Of a DNA stretch of 5,646 nt, positions 1 through 5,569 are shown in pieces. The stretch's first letter is position 1. Every line of letters begins with the position of its first letter. A model generated the notes under the pieces. That model was not told where the DNA came from. It saw only the letters and a list, made by a program, of their open reading frames with translations, and did no database searches. The DNA is taken from positions 1 to 5,646 of the forward strand of contig CAMWKY010000154.1 in assembly GCA_947174965.1 (NCBI GenBank), written 5' to 3'. The translations under genes were made by a program, and so were the position numbers. This DNA is from an uncultured Ruminococcus sp. (GTDB taxonomy: Bacteria; Bacillota; Clostridia; Oscillospirales; Ruminococcaceae).

Positions 1-423
1 GATATTGATAATGCGTATGAGCAGTTCCTGTTGATTAAGAAATATTTTTATAAGACAAGCGGAAATCCTGTTTTTCATTTCATCGTTACATATAATGCGA
101 GGACTACATGGGGTGATAATATTGAAAAAGCTGAGTACATAAGTCGTAGTATTGCATCATACTTTTCGAACAAGTTTCAGTTGGTCTGGTGCATTCATAA
201 AAAGCCGTGTTCTAAAAAATACGGCGGCTGTGCTTCTGTATACCATGCTCACTTTGTGATGAATTCTGTAAGTTACATAGATGGTAAGATGTTCAGTAGC
301 AGTTATGCAGAGATATATGCCTTTCTTGACTACATAAAGAAAGTAACAGGGGATAAGTCCTGGATTGTGCAGTACGGTTCTGATAAGGACAAGCATTATG
401 AGGTTGATGAAGATGACATATAA
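1..423 (+). CDS. Short MOBP-like relaxase, 3' part (5' end outside window)
   Basis: The frame is open from base 1, so the gene enters from the left. A TTG at 31 is only an internal codon, because in-frame residues precede it (DIDNAYEQF...). The visible 140 residues resemble the relaxase/mobilization nuclease fold (Pfam Relaxase type). They include the strand VFHFIVTYNA, a helix, the strand QLVWCIH, then an H-x-H motif at 244-252 followed by FVMNSVSYIDGKMF. That matches the family's metal-binding histidine motif and its usual 'HFVxNSVxxxDGKxF' continuation. The protein should nick oriT and attach covalently to the 5' end of the transferred strand. The catalytic tyrosine is expected near the missing N-terminus, so it cannot be checked. 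The short C-terminus after the nuclease core suggests a minimal relaxase without a helicase or primase domain. The loop between the first histidine and H-x-H is unusually long and cysteine-rich. Family call fairly sure; exact subfamily not. Confidence 0.78.
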   Translation, partial: DIDNAYEQFLLIKKYFYKTSGNPVFHFIVTYNARTTWGDNIEKAEYISRSIASYFSNKFQLVWCIHKKPCSKKYGGCASVYHAHFVMNSVSYIDGKMFSSSYAEIYAFLDYIKKVTGDKSWIVQYGSDKDKHYEVDEDDI

Positions 424-436
424 GTGTAATTTAACA

Positions 437-468
437 TGAAATGAATTATATTTTATTTCAATGTTTTT
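437..468 (+). terminator. Weak AT-rich hairpin after the relaxase
   Basis: TGAAATGAA (437-445) can pair with TTTATTTCA (452-460) as nine pairs including one G-U, with a 6-nt loop. The sequence ATGTTTTTG follows, so there is a short T run. It starts 14 nt after the relaxase stop, the right place for a terminator. The stem is almost all A-U, so termination would be weak at best, and it overlaps the -35 area of the next promoter candidate. Confidence 0.25.
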
Positions 469-480
469 GTATGTTATAAT
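452..480 (+). promoter_or_regulatory. Candidate sigma-A promoter with extended -10
   Basis: TGTTATAAT at 472-480 is a perfect extended -10 (TGnTATAAT). A weak -35-like TTTATT lies at 452-457 with a 17-nt spacer. Extended -10 promoters tolerate poor -35 boxes. Transcription would begin near 487 and give a leader of about 440 nt before the operon's first start codon. This is the best promoter by sequence in the intergenic region. Confidence 0.5.
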
Positions 481-547
481 GTGCTTCACATTCTGCTTTT
501 TACTGAATCGTCTGATACTAAGCTGATTTATCCCATAGAATCGTGGT

Positions 548-563
548 TTTCAGAAGTCTGAAA
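548..563. repeat. Perfect inverted repeat, possible operator
   Basis: TTTCAGA (548-554) and TCTGAAA (557-563) form perfect 7-bp arms around a 2-nt centre. No T run follows on either strand, so it is unlikely to be a terminator. Such a compact dyad fits a binding site for a dimeric regulator or a relaxosome accessory protein. The binding partner is unknown. Confidence 0.4.
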
Positions 564-637
564 TCAAAAAATGCCTGAAATGCGAGGTCTTAAAAAATAT
601 CTGTTTTTTTGTTTTTGGTAGAACTTTAGTAGAAATT

Positions 638-669
638 TTGGAAACAATTTCTGCAATGTATAATATAAT
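638..669 (+). promoter_or_regulatory. Candidate promoter with overlapping -10 boxes
   Basis: Two overlapping TATAAT hexamers occur at 659-664 and 664-669. A -35-like TTGGAA lies at 638-643, giving spacers of 15 and 20 nt, both away from the preferred 17. AT-rich DNA makes chance matches likely, so this ranks below the extended -10 site upstream. Confidence 0.3.
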
Positions 670-737
670 GTGGAATAAAAAACAACGTAAAATCAAGGAA
701 AATTAACTCTAACGCAAGTTTGCAGTCAACACGAAAA

Positions 738-771
738 TATAATATGTGGAACATACGGTTCTGAACTGTTC
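738..771 (+). promoter_or_regulatory. TATAAT box followed by GAAC/GTTC dyads (possible operator)
   Basis: A TATAAT at 738-743 lacks a good -35. Starting 6 bp after it are two dyads sharing the same half-sites: GAAC-ATACG-GTTC (749-761) and GAAC-T-GTTC (763-771). The first resembles the Gram-positive LexA/DinR box (GAAC-N4-GTTC) but has a 5-nt spacer. If transcription starts near 750, a bound repressor would cover the start site. Regulation by LexA or an element-encoded repressor is inference. Confidence 0.3.
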
Positions 772-799
772 TGTATTGATTTTTTGTGGTTAATTTTAA

Positions 800-904
800 A
801 TGAAAAAATTTAATAACGTGGTAAATCCTGCTGCTGACAATAAGGTTTTACAATTATTTAGCGTTTCTGATTATCAATCAGAGGCGCTTTTTTTGTTGCC
901 TTAA
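800..904 (+). CDS. Candidate 34-codon leader peptide overlapping the terminator
   Basis: An ATG at 800 opens a frame (MKKFNNVVNPAADNKV...) that stops with TAA at 902-904. It runs through both arms of the terminator hairpin at 860-894. Its stop lies 22 nt before the next gene's ATG. Only a weak GTGG (786-789) could act as ribosome binding site, so translation is doubtful. In frame it ends SEALFLLP, where the hairpin's second arm and T tract are read. A ribosome moving through would melt the hairpin, the layout of leader-peptide attenuators. No homology is recognised, and an ORF this short can occur by chance in AT-rich DNA. Confidence 0.3.
   Translation: MKKFNNVVNPAADNKVLQLFSVSDYQSEALFLLP
860..894 (+). 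terminator. Strong intrinsic terminator/attenuator upstream of the operon
   Basis: AGCGTTTCTGATT (860-872) pairs with AATCAGAGGCGCT (876-888) over 13 bp with two G-U wobbles and a 3-nt ATC loop. Seven Ts (888-894) follow. It lies downstream of all candidate promoters in this gap and only 19 nt before the first gene's Shine-Dalgarno sequence, with no room for a separate promoter in between. It therefore either ends relaxase-side transcription or acts as an attenuator for the downstream operon. Confidence 0.85.
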
Positions 905-926
905 ATTAAATACAGGAGGTCGTGCT

Positions 927-1181
927 ATGCCTGAAAATAAAACTATCTATCCTAATGACAATCAGCTGTCGCTTGAAGCCAACGGACTTTTGTCTGCAAT
1001 GCTGAATATACCCGAAAGAGATTATCACACGGCAGAGGAACTTTGTATGTTCTCAGAATGCGATTCGCTGAAAACTATCAGAACTGCTCTTGCTGAACTT
1101 AAAGACAAGGAATATATAATTTGCGTGGACGGAAAATATGCTGTCAATAAACTCAGAATTCCGTCTATGAAATTTGTTTGA
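927..1181 (+). CDS. Small stand-alone winged-helix-like protein
   Basis: This 84-aa protein starts at ATG 927 behind a near-perfect AGGAGGT (914-920) with 6-nt spacing, making it the first gene of the operon. Residues 14-66 line up with the N-terminal helix-turn-helix region of the next protein: SLEANGLLSAML against GLKAVGLLSKVL, and IRTALAELKDKEYI against IKSALAELKDRGYL. That pattern is typical of the winged-helix fold found in replication-initiator and replisome-organizer proteins of ICEs, plasmids and phages. The chain ends soon after the wing (residues 65-75), so it has no catalytic or oligomerisation domain. It is probably a small DNA-binding protein acting as a regulator or partner of its larger paralogue. 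It does not look like a truncated pseudogene, because start, RBS and stop are clean and the next RBS (1180-1186) overlaps its stop. Exact function unknown. Confidence 0.8.
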   Translation: MPENKTIYPNDNQLSLEANGLLSAMLNIPERDYHTAEELCMFSECDSLKTIRTALAELKDKEYIICVDGKYAVNKLRIPSMKFV

Positions 1182-1191
1182 GGTGAGAGAA

Positions 1192-2370
1192 ATGGCAAAT
1201 AAAAAGAGAAAAGAAAAAACACAGCCATCAAGTGTATGCAGGGTGAATAAAAATTCCAACTACACTGTGATGAGCAATTTTCACCTGCGTTCCAGAACGC
1301 TGGGTCTGAAAGCTGTCGGTCTGCTCAGTAAAGTTCTTTCCCTTACGGACGAATGGGACTATTCCATTGCAGGACTTGCTTCAATATGCAAAGAGGGTGA
1401 AACAGCAATAAAATCTGCTCTTGCTGAACTAAAAGACCGTGGCTATCTGACTGTCACCAAACTCAAACCGAATCAGACTAAAAGCGGACGCATTGAGTAT
1501 GTCTATGATTTTTATGAGTATTCTGCAAAAGATGACCCTAATTCACCGGAATATGATGACGGCAGCGACAAGAAAAATGATAATATCGAAAAGAATGGAG
1601 ATTCAACAGGCAATGTTGAAAACTCCAAAAAAATTTATTTTCAAGAGGCAGAAAAACAAGGCATAGAAAATCTACCGCTTGAAATTCTACCTGTAGAAAT
1701 TCAACCGACAGAAAATCAAGGGCAATTAAATAACAATAATAAAATACCAAAAAAAGAATTACTTAGTAATCAAATAACTATCAATCAATCTTTCCAGCCG
1801 CAGACCTCAAATTCGCAGAGTTTTCAACACTCAGGCATAAATCCGATTGATGAGATTGAAAGAATTCAATCGCTTAAAGAAAAACGTGAGGAAACAGAAT
1901 ATTACATCAAGTATAACATCGAATACGACTGGTATGAAAGTTTCTTTGCTGATATTAAGGACAATTCCGATGAAAGAGGAAAAATCACATACGCAGCAAC
2001 TATGTCCGAAATTGATATGATTCTTGAAATTATCGTCAATGCAATCTGCACTGAAAAGAAAACAATCCGTATCGGCAAAGAAGATAAATGTCAATCTGTA
2101 GTGGAGAGCAGATACAAAAAGCTGAAAATGAAGCACATCGAGTATGCTCTCAAATGCCTTATGCTTAACACAAAAAACATTAAGAATCCAATATCCTATC
2201 TGCAAACTGTACTTTACAACGCAAGTTTTACCTGTGATTTTGCGGAAAGCAATGAACTGAAAAATATAGACCCTGCCCTGTTTATCCCCGAACAGTTCCA
2301 CAATGAAGAATTTAAGGAGAAGTATTATGAGAATACGGCTTTCCGTCCGAAAAAACACAATGACTGGTGA
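1192..2370 (+). CDS. DUF6017/replication initiator-like protein with N-terminal winged helix
   Basis: I chose ATG 1192 (392 aa) over the in-frame TTG at 1174 because GAGGTGA (1180-1186) sits at proper distance before it. Residues about 24-88 form a helix-turn-helix/winged-helix domain (TVMSNFHLRSRTLGLKAVGL ... IKSALAELKDRGYL), as in RepA-N/replisome-organizer-like proteins. Residues about 110-230 are a low-complexity, N/Q/E-rich linker containing a 5-residue tandem repeat. Residues about 235-350 look like the DUF6017 C-terminal domain, including YNIEYDWY and the NPISYLQTVLYNA motif. Such two-domain proteins occur at this place in many clostridial ICEs, upstream of pcfB and virD4. They are thought to act in element replication or its control, though I know of no direct proof of their biochemistry. 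The gene follows the 84-aa paralogue by 10 nt, so the two are probably translationally coupled. Confidence 0.82.
   Translation: MANKKRKEKTQPSSVCRVNKNSNYTVMSNFHLRSRTLGLKAVGLLSKVLSLTDEWDYSIAGLASICKEGETAIKSALAELKDRGYLTVTKLKPNQTKSGRIEYVYDFYEYSAKDDPNSPEYDDGSDKKNDNIEKNGDSTGNVENSKKIYFQEAEKQGIENLPLEILPVEIQPTENQGQLNNNNKIPKKELLSNQITINQSFQPQTSNSQSFQHSGINPIDEIERIQSLKEKREETEYYIKYNIEYDWYESFFADIKDNSDERGKITYAATMSEIDMILEIIVNAICTEKKTIRIGKEDKCQSVVESRYKKLKMKHIEYALKCLMLNTKNIKNPISYLQTVLYNASFTCDFAESNELKNIDPALFIPEQFHNEEFKEKYYENTAFRPKKHNDW
1651..1725 (+). repeat. Five degenerate 15-bp tandem units in the DUF6017 gene linker
   Basis: Five consecutive in-frame 15-bp units, each beginning GAAA, encode EKQGI, ENLPL, EILPV, EIQPT and ENQGQ. 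Unit starts are 1651, 1666, 1681, 1696 and 1711. The repeats lie in the flexible linker between the winged helix and the C-terminal domain, so unit number can probably change without breaking either domain. Confidence 0.7.
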
Positions 2371-2399
2371 CAGACATCACTCTGAAGGGAGGTGATTTT

Positions 2400-2672
2400 A
2401 TGGCAAAGACACTTGTAACGCTTGACAGAAAACTTGTCAACTATGCAAACATCGTTTCTATCTCGGTAGAACCGGGCGATTATCTGGGTGATGACGGAGA
2501 AGATTCAAGAAACGTTTACGGACTTATCGCATTTGATGTGACAAATTCTATGCACGTTCTCGGTGTGTTCGATGACAGATTAAAGGCAGTTGAAGCCCAT
2601 AACAAGTTGAAAAGCTGGCTTGAATGTGAAGCATTCGGGGTATATGACCTTAATGCCGAGGGAGATGATTAA
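2400..2672 (+). CDS. 90-aa conserved-type ICE protein of unknown function
   Basis: The start is ATG 2400, preceded by AAGGGAGGTG (2385-2394); the longer frame from 2367 would bury this ribosome binding site inside the coding region. The protein begins MAKTLVTLDRKLVNYANIVS. Its pattern suggests a small alpha/beta fold: two or three short strands (NIVSISVE, VYGLIAFDV, HVLGVF), a helix (DRLKAVEAHNKLKSWLE) and an acidic tail ending AEGDD. There is no signal peptide, membrane segment or obvious catalytic motif, so it is probably cytoplasmic. It lies 29 nt after the DUF6017 gene and 2 nt before pcfB, whose ribosome binding site is inside its last codons. That coupling points to a role in transfer or its control. 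I do not recognise the family and assign no function. Confidence 0.8.
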   Translation: MAKTLVTLDRKLVNYANIVSISVEPGDYLGDDGEDSRNVYGLIAFDVTNSMHVLGVFDDRLKAVEAHNKLKSWLECEAFGVYDLNAEGDD

Positions 2673-2674
2673 CT

Positions 2675-3154
2675 ATGCCGACAGATTTTGAACGTGGAAC
2701 GAAAAAGACCATTGACATCTCCGTAAAAACTGAAAGAATAACGTCTGATATTCTTAAATTGGCTATGCAGGAGTTTCTGAACGGCAAGGCTGAGAAAAAA
2801 GGAAAAATGTCCTTTTCACAGCTTGAAAACAAGTCAAACGGCAAACTTGACAGCATTGAGGTAAACAACAGCAATATCGGTGATTTTCTCAATACTGCAA
2901 GGAAGTATGACGTTGATTTTGCTCTCAAAAAAGACAAGTCCACAAATCCGCCTACATATCACGTTTTCTTTTCAGCAGGCAGAAGCGATAATTTTCAGAA
3001 AGCCTTTTCCGAATATGCAGATAAGGTGCAGAATAAAATCGTCAATCGTGGTGAAATAAGCCGTGAACAGCTGAAAAAACAGGCTCGGAAAATTGAGAGC
3101 AAACCTCGTAGACAGCAGAAACAGCGTGAAAAATCAAAGGAGAATATGCGATGA
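2675..3154 (+). CDS. pcfB: PcfB/DUF3801 family conjugation protein
   Basis: This 159-aa soluble, basic protein shows the DUF3801/PcfB pattern. The N-terminal segment begins with a strand (TKKTIDISVKTERITSDILK) and a helix (ILKLAMQEFL). A middle segment reads GKMSFSQLENKSNGKLDSIE. The conserved core is NIGDFLNTARKYDVDFALKK followed by PPTYHVFFSA (residues about 67-101). The C-terminal tail (about 120-159) is rich in K, R and Q and probably disordered or nucleic-acid binding. PcfB of pCF10 is a relaxosome/coupling accessory factor that works with the PcfC coupling ATPase; the same role is inferred here. The gene directly precedes the coupling protein gene, as in other elements. Start ATG 2675 has AGGGAG (2659-2664) inside the previous gene. 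Its stop overlaps a candidate micro-ORF as ATGA. Confidence 0.88.
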   Translation: MPTDFERGTKKTIDISVKTERITSDILKLAMQEFLNGKAEKKGKMSFSQLENKSNGKLDSIEVNNSNIGDFLNTARKYDVDFALKKDKSTNPPTYHVFFSAGRSDNFQKAFSEYADKVQNKIVNRGEISREQLKKQARKIESKPRRQQKQREKSKENMR

Positions 3155-3222
3155 AATGGCTAAAAATAGAGCCAAAGGCTCGTTCAGACTTCACTCATCG
3201 GAGGTGTTTCAATGCAGATTAA
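3151..3222 (+). CDS. Candidate 23-codon linker ORF between pcfB and virD4
   Basis: An ATG at 3151 overlaps the pcfB stop as ATGA and has a good AAAGGAG (3136-3142) 8 nt upstream. The frame (MKWLKIEPKARSDF...) ends with TAA at 3220-3222, running 11 nt into the virD4 gene. The ORF could carry ribosomes from pcfB to the virD4 start (translational coupling), or it could be the worn remnant of an older virD4 start. There is no recognised homology, and the peptide itself may have no role. Confidence 0.3.
   Translation: MKWLKIEPKARSDFTHRRCFNAD
3169..3181 (+). repeat. Small hairpin before virD4
   Basis: GAGCC-AAA-GGCTC is a perfect 5-bp inverted repeat with a 3-nt loop, lying 19 nt before the virD4 ribosome binding site (GGAGGTG at 3200-3206). 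No T run follows, so it is not a terminator. It could tune mRNA stability or translation between the two genes. Confidence 0.3.
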
Positions 3223-5164
3223 CAGCAAAAAAATTAAGGAAATTTTTCTTTCCTGTCTGCCTTATTTGATTTTTGCCTATACGGGCAACAAAATCGGCTA
3301 TGCGTTCAGAATTGCGGAGGGCAGAGATATTTCGGAGAAACTTCTGCCGTTCCTCAACGGTATCGGTGCTTCGTTTGCCAAAGTTCTTCCCAGCTTAAAT
3401 CCTGTGGATATTCTTGTGGGTATTGCTGTTGCAGGAATTATGAAAGCGGTTCTGTACATCAAATCCAAAAACCGAAAAAAATTCAGACAGGGCGAGGAAT
3501 ACGGTTCGGCAGTATGGGGTACTCGAAAGGATATTGAGCCGTATATGGATTTGGTGAGATTCGCCAACAACGTGATACTGACTATGACAGAGTTTCTGAC
3601 AATGGGCAGACCGTCACACCCGAAGTATGCACGAAATAAGAATATTCTTGTGATTGGCGGTTCGGGTTCAGGTAAGACGAGGTTTTTCGTCAAGCCGAAT
3701 TTAATGCAGATACACTGCTCCTACGTTGTGACTGACCCGAAAGGCACGGTACTTGTGGAATGCGGTAAAATGCTTAAACGAGGCAGACCTAAAAAGGACG
3801 AAAAAGGCAATGTCATTAAGGACAAGGACGGAAAAACCGTATATGAGCCGTACAAAATCAAGGTATTCAACACAATTGACTTTGCAAAGTCAATGCACTA
3901 TAACCCATTCGCCTATATATCCGAAAAAAATCGTGAAAAAGATATTCTGAAATTCGTTGAAGTGCTGATAAAAAATACTTCATCTTCACAACAGCCAAGC
4001 GGTGATGATTTTTGGGTGAAGGCGGAAAAACTGCTGTACACCGCATATATCGCAATGATTTTTACTCTTTCTCCTGTTGAGGAAAGAAACTTTGAAACGC
4101 TGATTGATATGATAAACTGCTCTGAATGCCGTGAGGACGATGAGGACTTCAAAAATGCTGTTGATATTCAATTTGAGTGTCTGGACAACTGGCTGAATAA
4201 GGTTGAAATCCCCACAGATGATGAGGACTATGAGGATTATCTCTTTATGAACGAGTTCCCTCCCTCTGATGAGCAAAGACGTATTGGGACATTTGCGGTA
4301 AAACAATTCAAGGCTTACAAGTTAGCAGCAGGAAAAACGGCTAAGTCGATTTTAATTAGCTGTTCAACACGACTTGCACCTTTTGCCATAGATGAGGTAC
4401 TGGAGATTACGAAATATGACGAACTGCACCTTGATAAACTGGGTGATGAGTTATCGGCATTGTTTGTTATTATCTCCGATACCGATGCCACATTCAATTT
4501 TTTGGTGGCAATTATGTATTCACAGATGTTCAATCTGCTCTGCACTAAAGCTGACAACAGCAAGGGTGGCAGACTGACATATCACGTCCGCTGTCTGCTC
4601 GATGAGTTTGCCAATATCGGTGAAATTCCACAGTTTGACAAGCTGATAGCGACTATCCGAAGCCGTGAAATTTCAGCAAGTATTATCCTGCAAGCAAAGT
4701 CGCAGTTAAAGGCGATTTACAAGGACAATGCCGATACAATCGAGGGAAACTGCGATACAATGCTGTTTCTCGGCGGCAAGGAAAAGACTACGCTGAAAGA
4801 AATTTCTGAATCGCTCGGCAAAGAAACTATCGACAGTTTCAATACCTCCACAAATCGTGGACAATCCGAAAGCTATGGTATGAACTATCAGAAACTCGGC
4901 AAGGAGTTGAAGTCGCAGGACGAACTGGCAGTAATGGACGGCGGCAAATGTATCTTACAGCTTCGGGGAGTACGTCCATTCTTCTCGGACAAGTACGATA
5001 TAACACGTCACGAAAACTATCATCTTCTGCTTGATGCAAATCCCAAAAACGAGTTTGACATCGAAAAGTTTGTAAGTGAAAGAAAGAGGATGCGTTTCAA
5101 ACCGTCAAAACGGGATACATTCACAAAATATGAAGCGAACGTGACAGATAATTCAGTCGATTAA
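3212..5164 (+). CDS. virD4: VirD4/PcfC-type type IV coupling protein (T4CP ATPase)
   Basis: This 650-aa protein is the hexameric DNA-pumping ATPase that links relaxosome and secretion channel at the inner face of the membrane. Two hydrophobic segments (about 9-33 and 65-83) anchor the N-terminus. The conserved KYARNKNILVIGGSGSGKT gives Walker A at residues 149-156 (GGSGSGKT), followed by VVTDPKGTVLVECGKML (172-188). DFWVKAEKLLYTA (266-278) and KLAAGKTAKSILISC (370-384) are family blocks. Walker B is CLLDEFANIGEIP (D464, E465), then SREISASIILQAKSQLKAIY and DTMLFLGGKEKTTLKEIS. A charged insert at about 189-213 and an acidic stretch at about 334-357 lie between core elements; the first is also seen in relatives, as I recall them. 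Length and motifs fit a full, active enzyme. Start ATG 3212 has GGAGGTG (3200-3206). It follows pcfB by 57 nt, the usual order. Confidence 0.96.
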   Translation: MQINSKKIKEIFLSCLPYLIFAYTGNKIGYAFRIAEGRDISEKLLPFLNGIGASFAKVLPSLNPVDILVGIAVAGIMKAVLYIKSKNRKKFRQGEEYGSAVWGTRKDIEPYMDLVRFANNVILTMTEFLTMGRPSHPKYARNKNILVIGGSGSGKTRFFVKPNLMQIHCSYVVTDPKGTVLVECGKMLKRGRPKKDEKGNVIKDKDGKTVYEPYKIKVFNTIDFAKSMHYNPFAYISEKNREKDILKFVEVLIKNTSSSQQPSGDDFWVKAEKLLYTAYIAMIFTLSPVEERNFETLIDMINCSECREDDEDFKNAVDIQFECLDNWLNKVEIPTDDEDYEDYLFMNEFPPSDEQRRIGTFAVKQFKAYKLAAGKTAKSILISCSTRLAPFAIDEVLEITKYDELHLDKLGDELSALFVIISDTDATFNFLVAIMYSQMFNLLCTKADNSKGGRLTYHVRCLLDEFANIGEIPQFDKLIATIRSREISASIILQAKSQLKAIYKDNADTIEGNCDTMLFLGGKEKTTLKEISESLGKETIDSFNTSTNRGQSESYGMNYQKLGKELKSQDELAVMDGGKCILQLRGVRPFFSDKYDITRHENYHLLLDANPKNEFDIEKFVSERKRMRFKPSKRDTFTKYEANVTDNSVD

Positions 5165-5248
5165 GGCTGACAGCGAAGAATCCGAAAAAAAGAAATAATC
5201 GGGTGAAGCTGAAATACTGATTTTATTTGATTTAAGGAGTTTTTTACA

Positions 5249-5569
5249 ATGGAAAACAAAAACATTTCTGCTGTTTCCACAGCACAGACAACAAACGCAA
5301 ACACAGGCAAGCACAAGTGGCTCACTAAGGGCAGTAAGTTTGCAAAGAAAGCAATGATGATGCTCACAATCGCAGGCTGTATGGCTATGATGTGTTCCAC
5401 AACGGCATTCGCAGCAACAGGTGTTGTAGATACAAGCAACTTTATCACAACAGCCTGCACAGTCCTCAAATCCGTTATCTGCCTTATCGGTGGCGGTGTC
5501 GGAGTTTGGGGCGTTGTCAACCTCCTCGAAGGTTATGGCAACGACAATCCGGGTGCGAAAGTACCATAG
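5249..5569 (+). CDS. Maff2-family small membrane protein, C-terminus apparently interrupted
   Basis: ATG 5249 has AAGGAG (5234-5239) 9 nt upstream. The 85-nt gap after virD4 shows no promoter or terminator. The 106-aa product has a basic N-terminus, a hydrophobic signal-like segment (about 35-55) ending AFA-A, a likely signal peptidase site after residue 55, and a second hydrophobic segment (about 65-93: FITTACTVLKSVICLIGGGV...). NLLEGYGNDNPGAK (91-104) is the Maff2 hallmark. Family members, as I remember them, continue with SQGxKQLMAGGG and another hydrophobic segment. Here the frame reads VP and stops, and no other frame downstream restores that sequence. The gene is therefore probably cut by an insertion near 5553-5561. 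Small size, signal peptide and position after virD4 would suit a VirB2-like pilin or channel subunit, but that is unproven. Confidence 0.85.
   Translation: MENKNISAVSTAQTTNANTGKHKWLTKGSKFAKKAMMMLTIAGCMAMMCSTTAFAATGVVDTSNFITTACTVLKSVICLIGGGVGVWGVVNLLEGYGNDNPGAKVP

Larger units (their letters stand above)
424..926 (+). other. AT-rich regulatory intergenic region, candidate oriT location
   Basis: About 500 bp lie between the relaxase stop and the first gene of the downstream operon, with no long ORF on either strand that looks like a real protein. The stretch holds three areas with perfect TATAAT boxes (475-480, 659-669, 738-743), an inverted repeat at 548-563, GAAC/GTTC dyads at 749-771, a GCAA-GT-TTGC dyad at 714-723, a 34-codon candidate leader ORF and a strong terminator. 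A region beside a relaxase gene is a common place for oriT, but I recognise no nic-site consensus, so that role is inference. Confidence 0.6.

Noticed and set aside
157..489. 110-codon ORF on the - strand over the relaxase
   Set aside because: It is antisense to the conserved relaxase motifs, has an unlikely hydrophobic/low-complexity composition and no ribosome binding site.
591..617. T-rich run (CTGTTTTTTTG) as a possible terminator
   Set aside because: No GC-containing stem directly precedes it on the + strand.
571..621. 16-codon ORF (MPEMRGLKKYLFF...) in the intergenic region
   Set aside because: Too short, no ribosome binding site, and its end is a T-rich run.
424..926. Riboswitch or tRNA-like element in the leader
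   Set aside because: I looked for a cloverleaf, T-box and common riboswitch cores and saw none; the only stable structure is the terminator hairpin.
1651..1725. CRISPR-like short repeats
   Set aside because: The units are contiguous, degenerate and in frame inside a coding gene, with no spacers.
1831..2358. 175-codon ORF on the - strand over the DUF6017 gene
   Set aside because: Rich in F, I and C as expected from reading an AT-rich gene backwards; the + strand frame has domain matches and a proper start.
3298..3693. 131-codon ORF on the - strand over virD4
   Set aside because: It is a shadow of the Walker A region of the coupling protein, with no independent support.
5126..5202. Alternative frame after the virD4 stop encoding an acidic/lysine-rich tail (KADSEESEKKK), suggesting a frameshifted VirD4 C-terminus
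   Set aside because: The VirD4 frame already covers all core motifs and ends at a plausible length; the alternative frame is blocked by a TGA just upstream, and the C-terminus of this family is variable.
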